64,000 nucleotides of DNA. It comes from OMIW01 sp044235645. Its GTDB lineage: Bacteria > Bdellovibrionota_C > UBA2361 > OMIW01. Position numbers and translations under genes: made by a program. The stretch covers positions 186,001 to 250,000 of the forward strand of contig JBIIHQ010000002.1 of NCBI GenBank assembly GCA_044235645.1, given 5' to 3'. Below the pieces are notes generated by a model. The model did not search any database. It had not been told where the DNA came from and saw only the letters and a list, made by a program, of their open reading frames with translations. Below, piece by piece: positions 58,503 through 64,000 of the stretch. Numbering within the stretch: position 1 is the first letter of the stretch; each line of letters starts with the position of its first letter.

Positions 58503-58752
58503 AATCCGACAAAACCCCCGTCGGCAATACCGAATGAAGTGGCGATGAAATCAGCGCCTTGGCAATGGCGGGGGGCTGGGCTGTCACGAAAAAGGGGCAG
58601 AGGTCTTGGGGTCATGAGGACAGTTGACCTACTCCGGAGGAGCTAAGTTCACCATAAGACGACATAAAGACCGAGCCCATTATAGCCGGTCGCAGAAGTG
58701 CCAGCAAGTTGACAGATGTCCGGTACCAGCACCGGTCGATTGACGGGAGAAG

Positions 58753-59646
58753 ATGATTCACATGGGTTCGCCGACGACTATTGCCATGCTGAGCCTGGGA
58801 GCTGATGTCGCTCTTATGGGCTCAATTCTTCTCTTTGTGCATCGGGTTCTTCGAAATCGAACCAACCCCCGGGGCCTTCGACAGCTTGGCGAGCTTGAGG
58901 GGACTATCCGCAGTTTAATTCGCGAGGCCGAGGGGGCGGGTAAATCTCTGAATGATCAGTTGATCCGACGACAAGAATCGCTTGAAAAGCTGTTGTTCGA
59001 CCTCGAATCGTGCGAGAAGCGGATTCATCGCGTCCAGTCGCGGGCTGAGGAGACCCGGGGGGGGGTTGATGTCTCGATGGCAAAAGTGCAAAAAGCGCTC
59101 GACGCTCTCAATGCTGCACTGAATCGATATCAGACCCGGGAAATTCAGCTTCGTAATCTCGAGGAGTCCAACACCGTTCCCAATCGCGCGTTCGATGAGT
59201 CTCCGAAGGTACATACAGACCCTACGGGTGAAGAGCAGGCCAAATCGTCAGAAGGTGGACGTGACGGGAACAACTTTAGCCCCCACTGGTTTGAGGAGCC
59301 CGAAGGAGTGGTTCGCTCATCAGAAGATCAGCCGGAGCGTCGCTCTCCCCAGCGGGTATCGGCCTCGTCATTGCTTGATCAGATATCAATCGACAGAACT
59401 GAAAATCCGACAAGCGGGGGTTTCCGCGAGAGGCCACCTCAGGACGAGGGTCGGAATAAGGGGAAATCAGCTGCGGAAAATCTGATCAAAAGAAGTGTCC
59501 TTCCCGCTGATCAGGTTCGACTTCTGCTTGCCGCGGCACAAAAGAAAAGAGAGGTGCAATCATCGGTAGAGGGTCGATCAGTATTGCGATCTTCGATTGA
59601 CCCGAGACTGGGAGTCCTCGGAGGGTTACGACGTCTCGGTAAATAG
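58753..59646 (+). CDS. coiled-coil membrane protein at the head of the flagellar operon
   Basis: A 297-residue protein. One N-terminal membrane helix (TTIAMLSLGADVALMGSILLFVHRVL, about residues 7-33) is followed by a coiled coil (about 40-140, ending in YQTREIQLRNLEE) and then a polar disordered region. Small proteins with this layout, sometimes classed DUF6115/DUF2802, are often next to flagellar genes. The link here is from its place 48 bp before flgF. GGGAG precedes the ATG. Confidence 0.6.
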   Translation: MIHMGSPTTIAMLSLGADVALMGSILLFVHRVLRNRTNPRGLRQLGELEGTIRSLIREAEGAGKSLNDQLIRRQESLEKLLFDLESCEKRIHRVQSRAEETRGGVDVSMAKVQKALDALNAALNRYQTREIQLRNLEESNTVPNRAFDESPKVHTDPTGEEQAKSSEGGRDGNNFSPHWFEEPEGVVRSSEDQPERRSPQRVSASSLLDQISIDRTENPTSGGFRERPPQDEGRNKGKSAAENLIKRSVLPADQVRLLLAAAQKKREVQSSVEGRSVLRSSIDPRLGVLGGLRRLGK

Positions 59647-59693
59647 CTGAGGTGTACGTGGTTCGATGATCATATTCGGTAGGGAGGGGTACG

Positions 59694-60452
59694 ATGGACT
59701 CAGGAACGTACGCTGCGGCATCAGGAGGTCTTTACCAAATTCGTCGGCTCGATGCAGTCGCGAACAATCTCGCCAACGTCTCAACAACGGGTTTCAAGAA
59801 AGAGGTGTTATCGGGTCAAGCTCAGACATTCGATGAGACACTCGCGGCAGCTGCGAGTCCGGGAGATCCATTCGCCGCGCAGGATCACGAACGGGTAACG
59901 CCGGTCACCCATGTCGCAAGTGTAACCGATTTTTCTCCTGGCTCTCTCATGAGGACCGGAAATCCTCTCAATGTCGCCCTGAGAGGAATCAATCAATTTT
60001 TTTCAATAAATACGCCAAATGGGATCCGGTATACCCGAGCGGGAGACTTCACTCTCTCCGCTGATGGGCGGTTGGTCACATCGGAGGGATTTGAGGTCGT
60101 CGGCGATAGTGGTCCTATTGTCACAACGGGTGCTGATGCCGAAATATCTGCTTCTGGTCAGGTGACGTCGGGGCGTATTCCCGTCGGGGCAATTCGGGTC
60201 GTCGCAGTAAACGACCTTAATCAGCTGGTTCCGGAGGGGGCCGCTCGATTTAATCTCTCTGGGACTGGATCGGCGACACCGGTCGAGCCGGATCTCATGA
60301 CGCAAACGGTTGAAGGGGCAAACGTCTCTGTTGTCTCTGGTATGGTTGAGCTGATAGCGGCCCACCGAGCCTTTGAAGCCTACACTAAGATCACTCAATC
60401 GATAGACCAGATGAACGAGGGAGCCATCAATCAGGTCTCTCGAAGTAAGTAA
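59694..60452 (+). CDS. flgF: flagellar basal-body rod protein FlgF
   Basis: A 252-residue rod protein. The N-terminal rod motif is LDAVANNLANVSTTGFKKE (about residues 19-37); INTPNGIRYTRAGDFTLSADGRLVTSEGF is the central hook/rod signature; the C-terminal VEGANVSVVSGMVELIAAHRAFEAYTKI is the matching helix. FlgF and FlgG share this plan; the shorter length and the downstream FlgG fix it as FlgF. GGGAGGGG lies before the ATG. A 182-bp gap follows before flgG. Confidence 0.93.
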   Translation: MDSGTYAAASGGLYQIRRLDAVANNLANVSTTGFKKEVLSGQAQTFDETLAAAASPGDPFAAQDHERVTPVTHVASVTDFSPGSLMRTGNPLNVALRGINQFFSINTPNGIRYTRAGDFTLSADGRLVTSEGFEVVGDSGPIVTTGADAEISASGQVTSGRIPVGAIRVVAVNDLNQLVPEGAARFNLSGTGSATPVEPDLMTQTVEGANVSVVSGMVELIAAHRAFEAYTKITQSIDQMNEGAINQVSRSK

Positions 60453-60634
60453 TAAATCAAAAGTGCAAAGATGAAGTTCTCGGTCCGGTATAACTGTGTC
60501 AACCACCGGATCGGCTTCCGCCAGCCCTTCTTCGGCCCCATTCTTGCTCCGTCTTTTTGGAGCGACTCTCACTGTTTGAAGCGCATCACGCTGCATCCGA
60601 GGGGAGCACACGGTAAAAAGCGAAGAAGACCAAC
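60453..60634 (+). other. flgF-flgG intergenic region
   Basis: 182 bp without a recognised gene. GCTCC...GGAGC (near 60547-60563) can pair across a T-rich loop. No sigma-28 or sigma-54 element is visible. A gap this long inside a rod-gene pair is unusual but not unique. Confidence 0.3.
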
Positions 60635-61423
60635 ATGATCCGAGCACTCTATACTGCAGCTACCGGGATGAACGCCCAGGAAACGAACATTGACGTCATC
60701 GCCAACAATCTGGCGAACGTCAACACGACCGGCTTCAAAAAGGGAAGGGCTGAGTTTCAAGATCTGATGTACCAGTATCAAACCGAACCGGGGGCTCAGA
60801 GCTCTCAGACATCGGTGAATCCGAGCGGTGTTCAGATAGGGCTCGGAGTGAAAACCATCGCAGTTCAAAAGATGTTCGGTCAGGGAGACTCTGTCAATAC
60901 CGGGGCACCTCTTGATGTTGCCATCGAGGGGGATGGGTTCTTCCAGGTAATAAAGCCGGATGGGACATTCGCGTATACCCGTTCTGGATCATTCCAGCTT
61001 GATCAAAATGGGAGTTTGGTCACGTCGGATGGATATCAGGTCGGGCCGGGAATAACGATACCAAATGATGCTCAGGCGATTACCATAGGGGAGGATGGAA
61101 CGGTTAGCGTTCGCCAGCCTGGAAACGCCGCGGCGCAGGCCGTTGGGCAGTTAACGGCAGTAAGATTCCCCAACAACGCTGGGCTGCGTGCGGTTGGAAG
61201 AAACCAATTTGAAGAGACGGTATCCTCAGGCGCTCCGATCATCGCTCTTTTTCAGCAGCCTGGCTTTGGCCGATTAAATCAGGGATTTCTTGAGAGTAGT
61301 AACGTGAGTGTCGTTAGTGAAGTTGTGAATATGATAACGGCGCAGCGCGCATATGAGGCGAATTCAAAGGGCATAAGCACCTCCGATGAGATGCTCAGTC
61401 TCGCGATTAATATGAAGCGTTGA
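60635..61423 (+). CDS. flgG: flagellar distal-rod protein FlgG
   Basis: A 262-residue protein, the usual length. It starts MIRALYTAATGMNAQETNIDVIANNLANVNTTGFKKGRAEFQDLMYQ, the FlgG signature, with FFQVIKPDGTFAYTRSGSFQLDQNG in the middle and VVSEVVNMITAQRAYEANSKGI at the end. FlgG forms the distal rod that crosses the periplasm. It ends directly before flgA. Confidence 0.96.
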   Translation: MIRALYTAATGMNAQETNIDVIANNLANVNTTGFKKGRAEFQDLMYQYQTEPGAQSSQTSVNPSGVQIGLGVKTIAVQKMFGQGDSVNTGAPLDVAIEGDGFFQVIKPDGTFAYTRSGSFQLDQNGSLVTSDGYQVGPGITIPNDAQAITIGEDGTVSVRQPGNAAAQAVGQLTAVRFPNNAGLRAVGRNQFEETVSSGAPIIALFQQPGFGRLNQGFLESSNVSVVSEVVNMITAQRAYEANSKGISTSDEMLSLAINMKR

Positions 61424-61440
61424 TGATTGAGGAGTGGAAT

Positions 61441-62427
61441 ATGGGGAGATTTCTCTCGGAGAGCCGAGGAGCGGGAGTCGTTACCCTTTTCTCCATTCTT
61501 GCTCTTCTGTTCGCTTTGGAGGCTCATTCGGAAAACTTCCCGATTACTCTCAGGGTTCGGGCTGCGAGCACAGTAATGGGATCGGTGGTCACAGTGGGTG
61601 ACATCGGCATAGTTGAGAGCTCCAGCGAAATAAACGATGAAAAGGCGGTCGCGCTGAAACGGGTGATCCTTATACCCCACCTTCGACCAGGTCAGGAGAG
61701 CGATATCAGTGCATATCAACTCCTCGAGCAGTTGCGCGGTGCGGCTTTCGAGCCGGGGTCTATCGGTTATGCGATACCGGAGCGGGTCACCATAAAACGG
61801 GCAGGAAGAGACATCGGGCAGAGTGAGCTCCAAAACGTGCTCGATGAATATCTTCACGGAAGCGGGCGGGAGGCCCGAGTTAAGAGTTTTTCCCACGATG
61901 GTAACGGTCGGCTTTTTGTCGGACCAGCCAGCATGAGAGTCCTATCGGTTGAGAGACAGCGGGTTGGTCTGAGCAGAATAATTGTCGAGGCCCGATCTGA
62001 ATCGGGAGAGGTTGAGCAGCTTACCCTTGTCGGGACGCTTGACGAGTTTATGTACATGCCGGTCGCAAGTCGGCAGCTCTCGGTGGGGAACGTAGTTTCT
62101 TATGAGGATGTAGTAATGGCCCGATTGGATACCAAAAGTCTTCCCCGCGACGTTGCATCAACTCGAGATGGTATAGTTGGCCATGCGGTAAAGCGGACGC
62201 TTTCAGCTGGTGACTTTTTCCGATCTCCGGATCTTGTTCTTCCTCCCGATATGACGGCTGGCTCATCGGTAACAATTAGGTTTAGTGGTCGGGGTTTCAC
62301 CGCAACGGCGACAGGGAGTGCACTCGAGGGTGGGCGACGAGGAGGTAAGATACGCGTTCGAAATGATATATCAAAACGGACCTTGCAGGGTACGATCGTT
62401 GAGCCTGGTTTAGTGGAGGTACAATAG
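61441..62427 (+). CDS. flgA: flagellar P-ring assembly chaperone FlgA
   Basis: A 328-residue periplasmic protein with a signal peptide (FLSESRGAGVVTLFSILALLFALEAHS). The C-terminal half has the SAF-type domain (VASRQLSVGNVVSYEDVVMARLD...GIVGHAVKRTLSAGDFFRSPDL) and ends SGRGFTATATGSALEGGRRGGKIRVRN with a substitution of the usual closing phrase. ATG 61441 has GGAG upstream; the frame is open a little further. It guides FlgI polymerisation. Confidence 0.92.
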   Translation: MGRFLSESRGAGVVTLFSILALLFALEAHSENFPITLRVRAASTVMGSVVTVGDIGIVESSSEINDEKAVALKRVILIPHLRPGQESDISAYQLLEQLRGAAFEPGSIGYAIPERVTIKRAGRDIGQSELQNVLDEYLHGSGREARVKSFSHDGNGRLFVGPASMRVLSVERQRVGLSRIIVEARSESGEVEQLTLVGTLDEFMYMPVASRQLSVGNVVSYEDVVMARLDTKSLPRDVASTRDGIVGHAVKRTLSAGDFFRSPDLVLPPDMTAGSSVTIRFSGRGFTATATGSALEGGRRGGKIRVRNDISKRTLQGTIVEPGLVEVQ

Positions 62428-63288
62428 ATGGCAAGCGAGCGATTACGGGGTTATTTGAGATTGTTGAGTGTTCTGAGTGTGGCAGTTCTTGGCTGCACAT
62501 CATCCTCACCCGTCCCCCCCAGGGTGCCAGCAATCGAGTATGCTCAAGCTCTCCTCAGGCCTGAGGGCGTTCCTGCCTCAGATGTTGAATCTCAAGGTGG
62601 ACCTCGTGCTCATCTTCATCTTGTGGAGGGTGAAAGATCTGATGTGGATTCTCTCGAGCGAACTCCCGATTTGCTTCCACTCCAGCCATCCTACCGTGGG
62701 CCCCTTCGCAACGGTGAGGTGTCGGCAAATCCATCCCTATGGCGGGAAGGGGAGGGCGCCACATCGCTTTTTCATGACTTTCGAGCATTTCAGCCGATGG
62801 ACCTCGTTACAGTCCTGGTAACCGAAGTTACGGAAGGGCGAAAGCAGGCAGACACGAGAGTCAATTCTCAATCAAGTATAACAGCCGAGATAGCTGCATT
62901 TCTTGGTCTCGAAAAATCGGTACCCAGGTCGAATCCCGATGTCGACCCGACGGCTCTCATCGACGCGACGACAGCAACGCAAGTTGAGGGACGTGGGGAG
63001 ACGCTGCGGAGAGGACAATTACGGGGAACTATTTCCTGTATGGTTCAGGAGGTTCTTCCGTCCGGTATCTTACGGATTCAGGGGGAGAAGATAATTGCGG
63101 TGAATGACGAAGAGCAGATTATGGTTATGTCAGGGCTCGTCCGTCCCCGAGATGTGAACTCACGAAATGAGGTCGATTCCGCAAAGGTTGCCAATATGCG
63201 TATTGACTACTACGGCAAGGGAACGATTGGTTTGATTCAGTCTCCTGGATGGCTGATGAGAGCACTGATGAAATTGTGGCCGTTCTGA
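62428..63288 (+). CDS. flgH: flagellar L-ring protein FlgH
   Basis: A 286-residue outer-membrane lipoprotein (signal ending VAVLGC, lipidated Cys near residue 23). LFHDFRAFQPMDLVTVLVTE, RGQLRGTISCMVQEVLPSGILRIQGEKII, VNDEEQIMVMSGLVRPRDVN and VANMRIDYYGKGTI are FlgH blocks. It begins one base after the flgA stop, with GGAGG eight bases before its ATG. Confidence 0.95.
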   Translation: MASERLRGYLRLLSVLSVAVLGCTSSSPVPPRVPAIEYAQALLRPEGVPASDVESQGGPRAHLHLVEGERSDVDSLERTPDLLPLQPSYRGPLRNGEVSANPSLWREGEGATSLFHDFRAFQPMDLVTVLVTEVTEGRKQADTRVNSQSSITAEIAAFLGLEKSVPRSNPDVDPTALIDATTATQVEGRGETLRRGQLRGTISCMVQEVLPSGILRIQGEKIIAVNDEEQIMVMSGLVRPRDVNSRNEVDSAKVANMRIDYYGKGTIGLIQSPGWLMRALMKLWPF

Positions 63289-63306
63289 GAGTGAGCAAAG
63301 GAACCT

Positions 63307-64000
63307 ATGAATAAAAGGTTTAATCAGCTTATGAACCGAAGGGTTGATGACAGAATTTGGTCCTCTTGGTCCGTCGTGTGTTTGATTATCACCGCTCTCG
63401 TACTTGCGATTTCATTTCCGGCAAAAGCGGCTCGTCTAAAAGACATGGCTGATATTGAGGGAGTTCGGGGAAATCAGCTATTCGGGTATGGCCTCGTCGT
63501 TGGTCTAAACGGGACCGGGGATGGTCGGAGCGTCGAATTTACGACGAAAGGTTTGAGTAACATGCTCGAGAAGGTTGGAATTCGGGTCGATTCGCAAGAT
63601 ATCAAGGTGAAGAATGTTGCGGCGGTTCTCGTCACTGCTACTCTTCCTCCGTTCTCACGACCTGGAGGCAAGCTGGACGTGACTCTTTCTTCGATGGGTG
63701 ATGCTAAAAGTCTTCAAGGAGGAACGCTTCTCTTCACGCCATTGAGAGGCGCTGATGGAAATGTGTATGCAATCGGTCAGGGAGCGGTCGCGATTGGGGG
63801 GTTCACGATTGAAGGGGGAGGAGACGCTGCAGTAAGAAACCATCCTACCGTTGGGGTAATTACCGGGGGTGCAACGATCGAGCGATCCATATCGGTTGAT
63901 ATCTTCCGAAGTCACTCGGTGCGGGTTGTTCTTCGAGAGCCAGACTTCACGACCATGAAACGGGTCGTCTCAGCACTCAACTATAGGCTCGGAGCTCCCC
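63307..64000 (+). CDS. flgI: flagellar P-ring protein FlgI (partial, runs off the window)
   Basis: The frame is open from ATG 63307 to the window edge, 231 codons. MNKRFNQLMNRRVDDRIW precedes a signal-type hydrophobic stretch (SVVCLIITALVLAISFPAKA), then RLKDMADIEGVRGNQLFGYGLVVGLNGTGD, VKNVAAVLVTATLPPF and GGTLLFTPLRGADG..YAIGQGAV, all typical of FlgI. The C-terminal part is outside the window. Eighteen bases separate it from flgH. AAAGGA lies upstream. Confidence 0.94.
   Translation, partial: MNKRFNQLMNRRVDDRIWSSWSVVCLIITALVLAISFPAKAARLKDMADIEGVRGNQLFGYGLVVGLNGTGDGRSVEFTTKGLSNMLEKVGIRVDSQDIKVKNVAAVLVTATLPPFSRPGGKLDVTLSSMGDAKSLQGGTLLFTPLRGADGNVYAIGQGAVAIGGFTIEGGGDAAVRNHPTVGVITGGATIERSISVDIFRSHSVRVVLREPDFTTMKRVVSALNYRLGAP

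Noticed and set aside
60003..60647. Minus-strand 214-codon frame across flgF
   Set aside because: Arg-rich shadow of flgF; no ribosome site.
1..64000. CRISPR arrays, insertion sequences, prophage genes or rRNA
   Set aside because: No regularly spaced repeats, transposase or integrase motifs, phage structural genes or rRNA-like sequence were seen.

Overview
This window comes from the chromosome of a flagellated Gram-negative bacterium of moderate GC content. It has LolD/MacB-type envelope export genes, many lipoproteins, genes for the flagellar P and L rings, an NtrY-like kinase, aerobic HemF and a prkA-yeaH-spoVR operon. The mixture looks proteobacterial in the broad sense, most like delta-type lineages (Bdellovibrionota/SAR324/Myxococcota grade), but nothing here fixes the taxon. 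No insertion sequence, integrase, CRISPR array or rRNA was seen. One tRNA gene, tRNA-Glu(UUC), is present.

Layout. 1-9 kb: 3' end of argH, a convergent flavin oxidoreductase with a Tat-like signal, yebC behind a structured leader, ruvA-ruvB, a DUF4390 protein with an NtrY-type kinase, and fbp. 9-17 kb: an ALDH7-type dehydrogenase, a GNAT enzyme, a methyltransferase with an extra C-terminal region, leucyl aminopeptidase and a large secreted coiled-coil protein. 17-23.5 kb (minus strand): an operon-like run of about nine genes combining a MacB/LolD-like ABC pair, an OB-fold-like protein, an FMN-binding-like secreted protein, a candidate beta-barrel with a His4 loop, a degenerate response-regulator receiver, a TPR protein and small proteins. 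23.6-30 kb: purF, then prkA-yeaH-ycgB. 30-38.4 kb (minus strand): a large lipoprotein, a GH57 glycosidase, a polyprenyl diphosphate synthase, tRNA-Glu, and a second operon of a catalytically degenerate RibBA-like protein, an HD phosphohydrolase and a lipoprotein. 38.8-41.3 kb: a secreted acidic/basic bipartite protein and citrate synthase.

41.4-54.4 kb holds a divergently arranged type IV secretion locus. The minus-strand arm reads small secreted protein, TraL, TraE, TraK, TraB, a short lipoprotein, an STN/DotD-like lipoprotein, TraC and a second short lipoprotein. The plus-strand arm encodes a 693-residue membrane protein and a coupling ATPase with a long disordered tail. No relaxase, pilin, TraG/VirB6 or VirB11 gene is in the window, so the locus may be a resident or specialised transporter, or only part of a larger set.

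54.7-58.5 kb carries small regulatory or hypothetical genes (NarL-type regulator, TerB-like, PH-like) and hemF. From 58.7 kb to the end runs a flagellar operon: a coiled-coil membrane protein, flgF, flgG, flgA, flgH and the start of flgI. A good sigma-54 promoter match lies between hemF and this operon. The most novel-looking material is the type IV locus, the ABC/FMN/beta-barrel operon and the pseudoenzyme-like RibBA/HD operon. All functional assignments rest on reading motifs by eye; no database search was run.
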